64,000 nt of DNA from Rhizobium ruizarguesonis (GCF_012349115.1 NZ_PQIG01000080.1:25676-89675); one strand, 5' to 3'; shown: positions 17,665-27,980, counted from the first letter of the stretch. Numbers and translations: made by a program. Notes: generated by a model from the sequence alone, not told the origin.

Positions 17665-20600
17665 ATGTCAGCCATCCGCGGCGAAAAGGTCACGTTTCGC
17701 AAGAAGGATATCGTTGCGCTGGACCGCTTGCCGTCGGCTCAGACAGAGGATCCGATCATCGTTCATTGCCCGCCGCCGCGCTCGCCGATGCGCGGTACGG
17801 CGAAGCTGACTTGTGGATTCCTCGGGCTGATTCTCCTCCTTCTCGCCGCCATCGTCTTCACCGTCGAGGGCGGCATGTTCGACAAGCCGCTGTCGCAGCA
17901 GGCGCAGGCGGCGCTGAACAGCGTGGCCGGACCGCGCTACCGCGCCGAGGTCGGCTCCACCGTCATCCGCTTCACCTCGGGCTTCCGGCTGGCGCTTGAA
18001 GCGCGCGACGTCAACATGATCGACCAGGAGAGCGGCGAGCATATGTCGACGACGCGCTCGATCAGCATGGCGCTCGATCCGCTCCAGCTTTTCCGCGGCC
18101 GCATCGCGGTCACCTCGATCGAGGCGGATGATATCGCGCTCGATACGGCGCTTCTGCCCTCGGGCGCACCCGTCACGCTCGGCGACCTGCGCATCGACGC
18201 GATGCCGGCGGCGATCGAGACGATCTTTTCGCATCTCGACCTGTTCGACAAGTTCCTGACGCGCGGTTCCACGGATTCGGTGCGCATCTCGGGCATCGAC
18301 GTCAAGCTTGCCGATACCGCCAACGGCCCGCTGTCGCTCGTCATCGACAATATCGCCTTTGCCCGTGCCGGCCCGACCTCGCTGCAATTGACCGGCGAGA
18401 TCGCGCTCAACGGCGAGGTGGCGGAACTCGACGTGCTGGCCGAGAAGGAAGGCGGGCATGTCTCCAAGGTCGTGGCGACGCTCAAGCATGCCGACCTCAC
18501 GCCCTTTGCGCTGAAGCGCAACGATCAGGGCGTCATCCGCCAGGGGCTTAGTACCTTCGCCGACCTGACGGTATCGGCCACCCGGACCGCTGATGTTGTC
18601 GCGCCGACGCTTGCGGCGACGATCGACATCGATCCCGGCCTGATTTATGCGGATGGCGATCCGCAGGAGCTGTCGGGCGGGCAAATCAATCTCGTCTATG
18701 ATTTCGACAAGCAGACGCTGGAGATCGCCCGGTCGAACGCCCGGTTCGGCGCCACCACGATTCCCTTCAACGGCGCGCTGATCGATCTCGACAAGCTCGA
18801 CCCGCAGGCAGGCAAAGGCTTCGGCATCGACCTGCTCGTCAGCGGCGGCACGGCAGCACCCCGCGGCTCCGGCGAGCAGCCGCTTTCCTTCGATATCCAG
18901 GCGACCGGGCGTTATATGGTCACTGAGCGGGAATTCCGGTTTCCCAACATGACCGTCTCCAGCCCGCTCGGCGCGCTTTACGGATCGCTTGATGTCAAGC
19001 TCGGCAACAAATCGCCGGAGTTCAGCTTCGCCGGCCAGTCGGCGAAGCTAGAGACGACGGCGATCAAGCAGCTCTGGCCGTTCTGGATGGCGCCCAAGGT
19101 GCGCACTTGGGTGCACGGCAATCTCTTCGGCGGCACCGTCACCGACGCCGCCATTTCCGTTTTCATTCCCTCTGGCAGGCTGGACGAGGCGGCCGGCGGC
19201 AAGGGGTTGAAGCTCGACGCCAACCAGATCCGCATCGCCTTCGACGTCGCGGGCGCGCGGATGAACGTCGCCGGCGACATTCCGCCGATCCGCGACACGG
19301 CGGCGCATTTCGACTTGATGGGGCCTGTTGCGACGATCGCGTTCAAGAGCGGCACCTCCTATTTCCCTTCCGGCCGATCCGTCAGTCTCGGGCAGGGGAC
19401 GTTCGTCCTGCCCTCCACCTACGACAAGCCGCTGATGGCCGATATCGACCTTACGGTCTCGGGTGCGGCGGATGCCGTCGGCGAGCTTCTGACCTACAGG
19501 CCGATCCGGGTGCTGCAGCGCGCCGGCTTTACGCCCGACGATCTCAAGGGGCGGGTCGAAGCGAATGTGAAGGCGCATTTCGGCCTGCTCTCCTCGCAGA
19601 ACCCGCCGCCGGCTGAATGGACGGCGGCGATGAAGCTCACCGATGTCGATCTTGCCAAGCCGTATTCCGGCCGGATCATCAGCAATGTCGACGGCACGCT
19701 GAACGGCAATCCGAAACGGATCACGCTTGACGCCAAGGCCCAGATCGACGGCGTCCCGGCCGATATCGATCTTACCGAGCCCGTCGAGGCATCCTCAGGC
19801 GTGGAGCGGCAGCGCGTCATCACCGCGACGCTCTCCGAGGACCAGCGCAACAAGCTGATACCCGGGCTTTCCGGCATCGTCGGCGGCAGCGTGAAGATGG
19901 TGCTGACGCGGATTGATGACGACAGGCAGGACGTCCAGCTCGACCTCACCAAGTCGCTGCTCGAACTGCCTTGGATTGGCTGGGCGAAAGGCAGCGGCAT
20001 CGCCGCTACGGCCGAATTCGAAACATCCGGCCCGCCCGACAGTACACAGATCAGGAACTTCCGACTGAAGGGCGACGGTTTCGGCGCCAACGGGTCGCTT
20101 GATATCGGCAAGGGCGGGCTGATCTCGGCCGATTTCGATAGCGTCAAGCTCTCCTCGCTCGACGATTTCGCCCTATCGGTGAAGCGCAACAAGGGCAATT
20201 TCGACGTCTCGGTTTCCGGCGACAGCGCCGATGCGCGGCCCGTCATCGCGCGGTTGAAATCGGGCTCGGACAGCGAGGGTAACGGAGATGCCGGCGATAC
20301 CGCAGTATCGGTGCGCGCCAAGCTGAAAAACGTCATCGGCTTCAACGACGAGAAGGTCGGCAATTTCCAGGCGCAAATATCACTGCGCGGCGACAAGCTG
20401 CAGGCGCTCAACTTTTCCGCCGTTACCGACAGCGGCGAGGCGGTGGTCAGCCAGATGAAGGACGGCGGCGTCATCAACATCACTAGCGGCGATGCCGGGG
20501 CGGTATCGCGTTTCGCCGATCTCTACCAGCACATGCAGGGCGGGCTGCTTAATCTGGCGATCCGGCTGGGGGCCGAGGGCGGCTGGGACGGTTCGCTCGA

Positions 20601-21063
20601 CGTGCGCCGCTTCGCGATTGTCAACGAACAACGCCTGCGGTCGATCGTCTCGACGCCCGTTGGAAGTGAGCAGCGCAGCCTCAACGAGGCCGTCAAGCGC
20701 GATATCGATACCTCGTCGCAGCGCTTCCAGCGTGGCTTTGCCCGCGTCGTTTCGCGCAATGGCATGGTCGGCATCGAAAACGGCGTGCTGCGCGGCGACC
20801 AGATCGGCGCGACTTTCCAGGGCACTGTGCGCGATCGCAAGGGCAACATGGACATGACCGGCACCTTCATGCCGGCCTACGGCCTCAATCGCCTGTTCGC
20901 CGAACTGCCGCTGATCGGCGTCATCCTCGGCAATGGCAGCGACCGCGGCCTGATAGGCATCACCTTCAAGCTGACAGGCAAGTTCGACCAGCCAAACCTG
21001 CAGATCAATCCGCTGTCGATCATCGCGCCTGGTGTTTTCCGGCAGATCTTCGAATTCCAGTGA
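17665..21063 (+). CDS. Large AsmA-like protein (YhdP/TamB superfamily)
   Basis: 1132 residues. A cytoplasmic N-terminus of about 45 residues, one membrane segment (LTCGFLGLILLLLAAIVFTV), then a very long periplasmic region of repeated beta-strand blocks. DUF3971-like features lie in the middle (KQLWPFWMAPKVRTWVHGNL) and an AsmA-like C-terminal block near the end (ATFQGTVRDRKGNMDMTGTF, PLIGVILGNGSDRGLIGITF). Proteins of this class bridge the periplasm and help move phospholipid to the outer membrane. The gene stands alone, divergent from bcp across a 124-bp gap. Confidence 0.88.
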   Translation: MSAIRGEKVTFRKKDIVALDRLPSAQTEDPIIVHCPPPRSPMRGTAKLTCGFLGLILLLLAAIVFTVEGGMFDKPLSQQAQAALNSVAGPRYRAEVGSTVIRFTSGFRLALEARDVNMIDQESGEHMSTTRSISMALDPLQLFRGRIAVTSIEADDIALDTALLPSGAPVTLGDLRIDAMPAAIETIFSHLDLFDKFLTRGSTDSVRISGIDVKLADTANGPLSLVIDNIAFARAGPTSLQLTGEIALNGEVAELDVLAEKEGGHVSKVVATLKHADLTPFALKRNDQGVIRQGLSTFADLTVSATRTADVVAPTLAATIDIDPGLIYADGDPQELSGGQINLVYDFDKQTLEIARSNARFGATTIPFNGALIDLDKLDPQAGKGFGIDLLVSGGTAAPRGSGEQPLSFDIQATGRYMVTEREFRFPNMTVSSPLGALYGSLDVKLGNKSPEFSFAGQSAKLETTAIKQLWPFWMAPKVRTWVHGNLFGGTVTDAAISVFIPSGRLDEAAGGKGLKLDANQIRIAFDVAGARMNVAGDIPPIRDTAAHFDLMGPVATIAFKSGTSYFPSGRSVSLGQGTFVLPSTYDKPLMADIDLTVSGAADAVGELLTYRPIRVLQRAGFTPDDLKGRVEANVKAHFGLLSSQNPPPAEWTAAMKLTDVDLAKPYSGRIISNVDGTLNGNPKRITLDAKAQIDGVPADIDLTEPVEASSGVERQRVITATLSEDQRNKLIPGLSGIVGGSVKMVLTRIDDDRQDVQLDLTKSLLELPWIGWAKGSGIAATAEFETSGPPDSTQIRNFRLKGDGFGANGSLDIGKGGLISADFDSVKLSSLDDFALSVKRNKGNFDVSVSGDSADARPVIARLKSGSDSEGNGDAGDTAVSVRAKLKNVIGFNDEKVGNFQAQISLRGDKLQALNFSAVTDSGEAVVSQMKDGGVINITSGDAGAVSRFADLYQHMQGGLLNLAIRLGAEGGWDGSLDVRRFAIVNEQRLRSIVSTPVGSEQRSLNEAVKRDIDTSSQRFQRGFARVVSRNGMVGIENGVLRGDQIGATFQGTVRDRKGNMDMTGTFMPAYGLNRLFAELPLIGVILGNGSDRGLIGITFKLTGKFDQPNLQINPLSIIAPGVFRQIFEFQ

Positions 21064-21105
21064 GGCGGGGGAAGCCGTCACGGCAGAAGTCGTGGCGAGA
21101 AGTCC

Positions 21106-22767
21106 CTAGATCTCCTTGCGCCTGAGGAGATAGTCGAGACCGCCGACGCGATACCAGCGATAGCCGTATGCATCGAGCATGACGGTATGAAATCCTTTCT
21201 CGTCTGCCTTGCTGCTCGCGCCATCGGCAATATCGATCAATTGTCGTCCGTCTTCACCGATGTCGGGATCGAAGGTCACTTCCGCCGGCTGCGCATGCAG
21301 ATTGTGCAGGATCAACACGGAATTGCCGCGCCAGTCATAACGAAGAGCCAGCACGCCGTCGTCACCGGTGTCGATTACAGAAAAGTCGCCCCAGCCGATT
21401 TCAGGAGCTTCCTTGCGCATCCGGATCATCCGCTCGGTCCAGTTCAGCAAGGAATTGGGATCGCGCCGTTGTTCGGCAACATTGACATGCTGGAAGCCAT
21501 AGGGACCGTCCTTGATGACGGGCGAGACAAGCTTTTTACTTTTGGTGAAGCCGCCTTCCGCTTCCGTCGACCATTGCATCGGCGTGCGTGCGCAGTCACG
21601 CTCCGGCAGGTTTAGATCATCGCCCATACCGATCTCGTCGCCGTAGCGGATAACAGGCGTTCCAGGCAGCGAGAACAGCAGGCTGTAGGCCATTTCGATC
21701 CGGCGGCGATCGCCGCCGAGCATGGGCGCCAGGCGACGGCGAATGCCCCTGTCATAGAGTTGCATGTCCTTTTCGGGTCCGAGAGCGGCGAATACCGCGC
21801 CGCGCTGCTTGTCCGTCAGCCTGCCGAGATCCAGTTCGTCGTGGTTGCGAAGAAAGAGGCCCCATTGCGCGGTCGCGGGGCGCGGTTTCGTGGCCTCCAT
21901 GGCCTTCTTGAGCGGCCGAGTATCGGCGCTGGCGAAAGCATAAAACAGCGCCTGGTTGACCTGGAAGTTGAACATCATCTGCATGCGGTCACCGTCATCG
22001 CCAAAATATTCGAAATTGTCCTTCGGCAGGATATTGGCCTCCGCCAGCACGATGGAATCGCCCAGGCGCCACTGCAGGAATTCGCGAAACTTCCTCAGCA
22101 TATCGAACTGCTCGACAGGCTTGACGACGTCGGCACCTTTGGTCGCGATGATGAAGGGGGCGGCATCCATCCGGAAACCGGAGACGCCGAGCTGGATCCA
22201 GAAGCCCATGATCTTGAGGATTTCCGCCTGCACCTCGGGATGAGAGGTATTGAGATCGGGCTGGTGATCGTAGAAACGATGAAAATAGTAGGCTTTCGCC
22301 TTGTCGTCATAGGTCCAGGTTGTCTTCTGGACGCCGGGAAAGACCATGCCCTGATCGGCATTCGCGGGCTTTTTCTCCGACCAGACGTACCAGTCGCGAT
22401 AGTGCGAGCGCGGATCGCTCCTGGCGTCCTGGAACCAGGGATGGTCCCTGGATGTATGATTGATCACCAGATCGATCAGCACGCGGATACCGCGTTGCTT
22501 GGCGCCGTGGGTGAATTCGACGAAATCGCCGAGCGAGCCGTAACGCGGGTCGACATTGTAATAATCGGAGACGTCGTAACCGTCGTCGCGACCGGGCGAC
22601 GCCTGGAACGGCATGAGCCAGATCGCCGTCACGCCGAGGCCGGAGAGATAGTCGAGGCGCCGCATCAGGCCCTGAAAATCACCCACGCCGTCACCGTTCG
22701 CGTCCATGAATGTCTCGACCGACCGGCAGTAGATGACAGCGTTCTTATACCAGAGGTCGTTGATCAT
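21106..22767 (-). CDS. GH13 alpha-amylase family enzyme, trehalose-synthase-like
   Basis: 553 residues starting MINDLWYKNAVIYCRSVETF; the frame extends 21 codons further up without family similarity. The GH13 regions are LVINHTSRDHPWF, GFRMDAAPF (nucleophile Asp), VLAEANILP (acid Glu) and FLRNHDELDLGRL (Asp). The layout, including YFGDDGDRMQMMFNF, is closest to trehalose synthase (maltose to trehalose), but it lacks the fused maltokinase domain and no trehalose genes are adjacent; another alpha-glucan or sucrose substrate is possible. Confidence 0.85.
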   Translation of the reverse strand: MINDLWYKNAVIYCRSVETFMDANGDGVGDFQGLMRRLDYLSGLGVTAIWLMPFQASPGRDDGYDVSDYYNVDPRYGSLGDFVEFTHGAKQRGIRVLIDLVINHTSRDHPWFQDARSDPRSHYRDWYVWSEKKPANADQGMVFPGVQKTTWTYDDKAKAYYFHRFYDHQPDLNTSHPEVQAEILKIMGFWIQLGVSGFRMDAAPFIIATKGADVVKPVEQFDMLRKFREFLQWRLGDSIVLAEANILPKDNFEYFGDDGDRMQMMFNFQVNQALFYAFASADTRPLKKAMEATKPRPATAQWGLFLRNHDELDLGRLTDKQRGAVFAALGPEKDMQLYDRGIRRRLAPMLGGDRRRIEMAYSLLFSLPGTPVIRYGDEIGMGDDLNLPERDCARTPMQWSTEAEGGFTKSKKLVSPVIKDGPYGFQHVNVAEQRRDPNSLLNWTERMIRMRKEAPEIGWGDFSVIDTGDDGVLALRYDWRGNSVLILHNLHAQPAEVTFDPDIGEDGRQLIDIADGASSKADEKGFHTVMLDAYGYRWYRVGGLDYLLRRKEI

Positions 22768-23007
22768 GCCGGCGCTCCAATCCAATCTGGTCGCAAATCC
22801 CGGCGGGCGGAAAAGGTTCCGACAAAGCATTCGTTATGCGGGTCGTGGCGCTTCGCAGTAGAGAAGTGCGTGGGCTCCTCCAAGACAAAGCCAATTCCAA
22901 GCCAGGCTGACAAATCCGGCATTGATACTTTGCCTATTTTAGGAAAATCTGATGTACTATACTGTCCCGGCCAGGAAGCAACGGCCGGTGCAATGTCGGA
23001 GGATGCC

Positions 23008-23313
23008 ATGCAGTGCGCCCGGACAGTTTCTTTCGCATCGGCCGCCATGATGGCCGTCACGATTCCCGACGTGTCGCTTTCCGCGGAAAAGGGCGTGCGG
23101 CTGAAATCGCAAGAGGCGGTCATCCGTTCCGACCACGTCCTGATGGTTCCTCTGGACGCGGAAATGACGCCGCCGATCTTCTCGATCAGCTGGTGGTCGC
23201 GGGTGAAGCCCGCTTCAAGCGTCGATCCGCCGGGCTATCTTCTTAAGAAACCAGACGAGATGACCCGAAATACCGGCGGTGAGCTGAGTGATCTTGCTCG
23301 CCGACCCGAATAG
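23008..23313 (+). CDS. Small hypothetical protein
   Basis: 101 residues, starting at ATG 23008 with GGAGGA at 22998-23003. The N-terminus MQCARTVSFASAAMMAVTIP is mildly hydrophobic, possibly a signal or anchor, followed by KGVRLKSQEAVIRSDHVLM and a Pro-rich end. No family is recognised. It is supported by the ribosome site and by the strong terminator 13 bp downstream; against it are its short length and lack of recognisable motifs. Confidence 0.45.
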   Translation: MQCARTVSFASAAMMAVTIPDVSLSAEKGVRLKSQEAVIRSDHVLMVPLDAEMTPPIFSISWWSRVKPASSVDPPGYLLKKPDEMTRNTGGELSDLARRPE

Positions 23314-23325
23314 TGAGGCAAAGAA

Positions 23326-23349
23326 AAAGCCGGCGCGGGCGCCGGCTTT
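23326..23349. terminator. Bidirectional terminator between converging genes
   Basis: A perfect 11-bp stem, AAAGCCGGCGC at 23326-23336 and its complement at 23339-23349, with A-rich DNA upstream and T-rich DNA downstream. It serves the small + strand ORF and tyrS on the minus strand. Confidence 0.8.
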
Positions 23350-23374
23350 GATATCGGTTCGGAATTGAAGCCGC

Positions 23375-24631
23375 TTACGCCTCGCGGCGGATCAGGATGT
23401 GCTTCTTCTTGCCCAGCGAAAGCTTGATGACTCCGTCGGTGGTGATTTCGCCGCTGCCGATCATCTTGCGTTCGTCGCTGATCGCCTCGTCGTTGATGCG
23501 GACGGCGCCGCCCTGGACGTGACGGCGGGCTTCGCCGTTCGATGAGGCAAGGCCGGCGCGAACGATCAGCGACAGAAGGCCGATGCCGGCGTCGAGCTCG
23601 GAGGCGGGCACGTCGACCGACGGCAGATTTTCCGAGAGGCCACCTTCCTCGAAGGTCTTGCGGGCCGTTTCGGCGGCCTGTTCAGCGGCCTCGCGGCCGT
23701 GCAGGATCGCCGTTACCTCGGTCGCAAGGATCTTCTTGACCTCGTTGATCTCCGAACCGCCAAGTGCCGAAAGACGGGCGATTTCATCCATCGGCAGCGT
23801 GGTGTAGAGCTTCAGGAAGCGCGATACGTCGGCGTCCTCGGTGTTGCGCCAGTACTGCCAGAAATCATAGGCCGAGAGCATGTCGGCGTTCAGCCAGACA
23901 GCGCCGGTCGCCGACTTGCCCATCTTGGCGCCCGACGACGTCGTCAGCAGCGGCGACGTCAGCGCATAGAGCTGCGGTGTCCCCATGCGGTGACCGAGAT
24001 CGATACCGTTGACGATATTGCCCCACTGGTCCGACCCACCCATCTGCAGGCGGCAATCGTAGCGCTTGGCGAGCTCGACGAAATCATAGGCCTGGAGGAT
24101 CATGTAGTTGAATTCCAGGAAGGACAGGGACTGTTCGCGGTCGAGACGCGTCTTGACGCTATCGAAGGACAGCATGCGGTTGACCGAGAAGTGCTTGCCG
24201 ACGTCGCGCAGGAATTCGAGGTAGTTCAGCGAGCGCAGCCATTCGGCATTGTTGATCATCAGCGCGTCCTTCGGACCGTCGCCGTAGTTCAGGTAATTGG
24301 AGAAGACGCGCTTGATCGAGGCGATGTTGCCTTCGATCGTATCGACGGTCATGAGTTGGCGCGCTTCTTCCTTGAAGGAGGGATCGCCGACCATGCCGGT
24401 GCCGCCGCCCATCAGCGAGATGGCGCGATGACCGGTCTTCTGCATCCAGTGCAGCATCATGATCTGGATCAGCGAGCCGGCATGCAGGCTCGGTGCCGTC
24501 GGATCGAAGCCGATATAGGCCGTCACGGTTTCCTTGGCGAACAGGTCGTCGAGGCCGCTTTCATCGGAGACCTGATGAATGAAGCCGCGCTCTTTCAGCG
24601 TGCGGAGGAAATCGGACTTGAACTCGGACAT
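23375..24631 (-). CDS. tyrS: Tyrosyl-tRNA synthetase
   Basis: 418 residues from ATG 24631 (MSEFKSDFLRTLKERGFIHQ); upstream in-frame codons are unlike the family. It charges tRNA-Tyr. The class I signature appears as YIGFDPTAPSLHAGSLIQIM (HAGS in place of HIGH), the tyrosine pocket as MGGSDQWGNIVNG, and the KMSKS loop as KMGKS. A C-terminal S4 RNA-binding domain follows (LIVRAGLASSNGEARRHVQG). It is divergent from anmK. Confidence 0.96.
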   Translation of the reverse strand: MSEFKSDFLRTLKERGFIHQVSDESGLDDLFAKETVTAYIGFDPTAPSLHAGSLIQIMMLHWMQKTGHRAISLMGGGTGMVGDPSFKEEARQLMTVDTIEGNIASIKRVFSNYLNYGDGPKDALMINNAEWLRSLNYLEFLRDVGKHFSVNRMLSFDSVKTRLDREQSLSFLEFNYMILQAYDFVELAKRYDCRLQMGGSDQWGNIVNGIDLGHRMGTPQLYALTSPLLTTSSGAKMGKSATGAVWLNADMLSAYDFWQYWRNTEDADVSRFLKLYTTLPMDEIARLSALGGSEINEVKKILATEVTAILHGREAAEQAAETARKTFEEGGLSENLPSVDVPASELDAGIGLLSLIVRAGLASSNGEARRHVQGGAVRINDEAISDERKMIGSGEITTDGVIKLSLGKKKHILIRREA

Positions 24632-24760
24632 GGCCTTCGTCTCTTGATATCTGCGCTCGCCCATCTGGGCCTCGCGCAAGTTCGTTGTTGTTGATCTGTC
24701 GCGGCGCGTTTAGCACTGTTTTTATAAAAGTGCATCCGGGAATCGCGGGAAGGAAACCTC

Positions 24761-25879
24761 ATGGATGTCATCAGGACCGCGATCGGTCTGATGAGCGGCA
24801 CGTCGATGGACGGAATCGACGTCGCGCTGATCAGGACCGACGGTCGCGGCTTCATCGAGCGCGGACCGTTCATGGGCGTGCCCTATGACGCAGATTTTCG
24901 CGGGCGGCTCAAACGGGCGCTGGAAATCGCACGTCCACTGGGCAACAGGAGCGAACGCCCCGCCGAGCTTCGCGACATCGAGCTTGAACTGACCTTGCGG
25001 CATGCAACTGCCGTAACGGCATTCCTGGAGCGTTTCGGGCTTTCTGCCGCTGGCGTCGATGTTCTCGGCTTCCATGGCCAGACGGTGCTTCACCGGCCTG
25101 ATGAGGGATTGACAATCCAGATCGGCGACGGCCCGGAACTTGCGCGCCGAACCGGCATATCGGTGGTCTACGACATGCGCGCCAACGACATGGTCCATGG
25201 CGGGCAGGGTGCACCGCTGGTGCCGGCCTATCACGCCGCACTTGCGGGAAAATTCCAACAGCAGGGACAGGCGGTGTGCTTCGTCAATATCGGCGGCATC
25301 TCCAATCTGACCTTTATCGGCACGGACGGCCGGATATCCGCCTTCGATAGCGGTCCGGGCAATACGCTGATCGACCAGTGGGTGGAGATGCAGACCGGCA
25401 GAACCTATGATCCCGGCGGCGAGATCGGCGGCCGCGGCAAGGTCGTGGCCAGCCTGGCGGAGCGTTATCTGCAAAGCCCGTTCTTCCGCGGCAATGTTCG
25501 CCGTTCACTCGACCGCGGTGATTTCGCGCCGCTTCGACCCGAAGAGGCGAGCCTTGAAGACGGCGCGCGGACGCTGGCCCATGTCGCCGCCGCGTCGATC
25601 ATCAAATCTGCCAACTTCCTGCCCGAGACACCGTCGATCTATATCGTCTGCGGCGGAGGGCGCCTGAACGCCACCCTGATGGCGGAGTTTTCGGTCATGG
25701 CGGAACGGCTGGGATCAAAGGTGTTGACCGCCGAGGAGGCAGGCTTCGATGGTGACGCGATGGAAGCCGAGGCCTGGGCCTATCTCGCCGTCCGGTCGCT
25801 TGAAGGGCTGCCGTTGACATTTCCCGGCACGACGGGGGTCGGGGCTCCAGTCAGCGGCGGTGTGCTGGCACGGGCATGA
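24761..25879 (+). CDS. anmK: Anhydro-N-acetylmuramic acid kinase
   Basis: 372 residues, normal length. Phosphorylates and opens 1,6-anhydroMurNAc during cell-wall recycling, giving MurNAc-6-phosphate. Visible family motifs are AIGLMSGTSMDGIDVALI, VLGFHGQTVLHRP, ANDMVHGGQGAPLVPAYH, NIGGISNLTFIG, DSGPGNTLIDQW and CGGGRLNATLM. It is divergent from tyrS across about 130 bp. Confidence 0.95.
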   Translation: MDVIRTAIGLMSGTSMDGIDVALIRTDGRGFIERGPFMGVPYDADFRGRLKRALEIARPLGNRSERPAELRDIELELTLRHATAVTAFLERFGLSAAGVDVLGFHGQTVLHRPDEGLTIQIGDGPELARRTGISVVYDMRANDMVHGGQGAPLVPAYHAALAGKFQQQGQAVCFVNIGGISNLTFIGTDGRISAFDSGPGNTLIDQWVEMQTGRTYDPGGEIGGRGKVVASLAERYLQSPFFRGNVRRSLDRGDFAPLRPEEASLEDGARTLAHVAAASIIKSANFLPETPSIYIVCGGGRLNATLMAEFSVMAERLGSKVLTAEEAGFDGDAMEAEAWAYLAVRSLEGLPLTFPGTTGVGAPVSGGVLARA

Positions 25880-25982
25880 TGTCCCTCAGAAAAATCGGCA
25901 GGCGCGAAGGCGCGCCGATCCTGATTGATGGAGTGCAGGACACGGCTTTCGAACTCACCGCCGATAAACGGCCGGCAAAGCT

Positions 25983-27158
25983 CTAACTCTTTACGGCAAC
26001 CGGCCGGACATGGGATTCGCGCCCAGCCTGATTGCCGTCCTCGACGCCCCTGACCTGGGCGATGAACGAAAATTTCTTGCGAAGGCCAAGGATCGGCTTC
26101 TCGATGAAATGCCAGGACAGCACCGCAACGGCGAGAGCCGATGGCAGGCCGACGAGATAGAGGGCCAGCGCACCATATTTCGGATAGAGGAAAACCGACG
26201 GGAACGAGCTGATCCAGATCTGCAAAAACGGGTCGTGATAGAGATAGACGCCGTAGGAATAGTCGCCTTTCCTGAAAAAGGCCGGGATGGGCACCTCGGA
26301 CAGGCCGACGAAGACGGTGATGTAAACGAGAGAGGTGATGACCAGGGGCCGGTTCATCACCGACTCTGTCGCCCGGCTGTCCAGGGTGAGAATGGCGACG
26401 ATGCAAACCAGGCAGGCGGCGGCGAACAGCCAGCGGGAGTGCGGAATGACCGCTTTGAACTGAAAGGCGACGATGCCCATCATAAAGGCCGTTATCAGCT
26501 GTGAGCCTCGGCTCATGAACAGGAAGCGCGCGATCGGCTTGATCGAGTCAGGCAACAGATAGGGCATCTTCTGTACGACAATGCCGATGGCTATGTAGGC
26601 GATCGTCACCGCGAGCAGCTTGTAGCGCGTCTTCACTATGGCGCTGACCATCAGGAACGACATGATGATGTAGCAGAAGATCTCCCAGGGAACTGTCCAG
26701 AGAGCGCCGTTGACACGCTGGCTCGGATTATCCTGGAACACGCCCGGCAGCTCGTAATGGATCCAGCCGACGATATTCAGGAAGTATTTGAAAAACCGCT
26801 GATCGGTAAAATATTCGGAGTGGTACACGACCGTAATGATCGGCCCGATAATCAACGAGCAGACGACGATATCGACCGCAAGGGCCGGGACGATGCGCAA
26901 GCCTCGGTTGATCAGGAAATTCCGGAGGCTGAGGCGCTGTGCACTGCCGGCGATCAGAAATCCGCTCAAGGCGAAGAACATCGGAACAAGAGCGTATTCA
27001 GTGAACCAGAATACCGACCCCCTGATGAAGTCATTGTTCTCGGTTAACAAAAATGAATGGGTCAATACGATGGAAAAGGCGAGCCCTATTCGAAGAAAAT
27101 CGAACCCCGGACCAATACCCCTATACTTATCCAGGACTTCCCCGAACGACTTGGTCAT
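25983..27158 (-). CDS. Acyltransferase 3 family membrane protein
   Basis: 391 residues from ATG 27158 (MTKSFGEVLDKYRGIGPGFD). Ten or so hydrophobic segments and the family N-terminal block FDFLRIGLAFSIVLTHSFLL, holding the conserved His, mark an OafA/NodX-type O-acyltransferase, which moves acetyl or other acyl groups to sugars of exported polysaccharides. The rest includes VNGALWTVPWEIFCYI and YSYGVYLYHDPFLQIW. The acceptor cannot be told; no polysaccharide cluster is adjacent. Confidence 0.88.
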   Translation of the reverse strand: MTKSFGEVLDKYRGIGPGFDFLRIGLAFSIVLTHSFLLTENNDFIRGSVFWFTEYALVPMFFALSGFLIAGSAQRLSLRNFLINRGLRIVPALAVDIVVCSLIIGPIITVVYHSEYFTDQRFFKYFLNIVGWIHYELPGVFQDNPSQRVNGALWTVPWEIFCYIIMSFLMVSAIVKTRYKLLAVTIAYIAIGIVVQKMPYLLPDSIKPIARFLFMSRGSQLITAFMMGIVAFQFKAVIPHSRWLFAAACLVCIVAILTLDSRATESVMNRPLVITSLVYITVFVGLSEVPIPAFFRKGDYSYGVYLYHDPFLQIWISSFPSVFLYPKYGALALYLVGLPSALAVAVLSWHFIEKPILGLRKKFSFIAQVRGVEDGNQAGRESHVRPVAVKS

Positions 27159-27302
27159 TGCGGACCTCGCTTTTGTTAGGATCGCGAGGACCCTACCGCA
27201 CTGCAACATGGATTGCAACACGATAGGTGATCTGTTCTGGCACATCCGGCCCGGTTGTGTTCGGGGCCGTCACGGCATCGATGAGGCCTGGGTTTCGTGG
27301 TG

Positions 27303-27980
27303 TCAGCGGATCCGCTTGGCGGCCGGTTCCGGCACCAGTTCGCCGTTGAGGCGCCGGTCGAGATAGTCCTCGCATTCGCCCATCAGCGTTTCCACCTGAC
27401 CGTTGAAGAAGTGGTTTGCGTTGGCAACGGTGCGATGGGTAATGAGGATGCCCTTCTGGGTCTTCAGTTTTTCCACAAGACCATTGACATCCTTTTCCGG
27501 CGCCACCTTGTCGGCCTCGCCGTTGATGATCAGGCCGGAGGAGGGGCAGGGCGCCAGGAAGGAGAAGTCGTACGTGTTCGGCTGGGGCGAGATCGACATG
27601 AAGCCCTCGATCTCCGGCCGGCGCATCAGGAGCTGCATGCCGATCCAGGAACCGAAGGAATAGCCGGCGACCCAACAGGTCTTGGAATCAGGATGCAGGC
27701 TCTGCACCCAGTCGAGCGCCGAGGCGGCATCCGAGAGTTCGCCGGCGCCGTGGTCGAATTCACCCTGGCTGCGGCCGATGCCCCGGAAATTGAAGCGCAA
27801 CGTCGTGAACCCACGCTTCTGGAACATGTAGAAGAGCTGATAGACGATCTGATTGTTCATCGTGCCGCCGAACTGCGGATGCGGATGCAGAATCAGGGCG
27901 ATGGGCGCGCTTTTTTCCTTGGAGGGCTGGTAGCGGCCTTCAAGACGGCCGGCTGGGCCGTTGAAAATAACTTCGGGCAT
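27303..27980 (-). CDS. Alpha/beta hydrolase
   Basis: 225 residues starting MPEVIFNGPAGRLEGRYQPS behind GGAGTACC. Oxyanion region LILHPHPQFGGTMNNQ, nucleophile elbow VAGYSFGSWIG, acid residue in NGEADKVAPEKDV and catalytic His in ANHFFNG. This LHPHP type is widespread in alphaproteobacteria and often annotated as a dienelactone-hydrolase-like or membrane-linked hydrolase; the substrate is unknown. It is divergent from the suf operon across a 217-bp control region. Confidence 0.85.
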   Translation of the reverse strand: MPEVIFNGPAGRLEGRYQPSKEKSAPIALILHPHPQFGGTMNNQIVYQLFYMFQKRGFTTLRFNFRGIGRSQGEFDHGAGELSDAASALDWVQSLHPDSKTCWVAGYSFGSWIGMQLLMRRPEIEGFMSISPQPNTYDFSFLAPCPSSGLIINGEADKVAPEKDVNGLVEKLKTQKGILITHRTVANANHFFNGQVETLMGECEDYLDRRLNGELVPEPAAKRIR

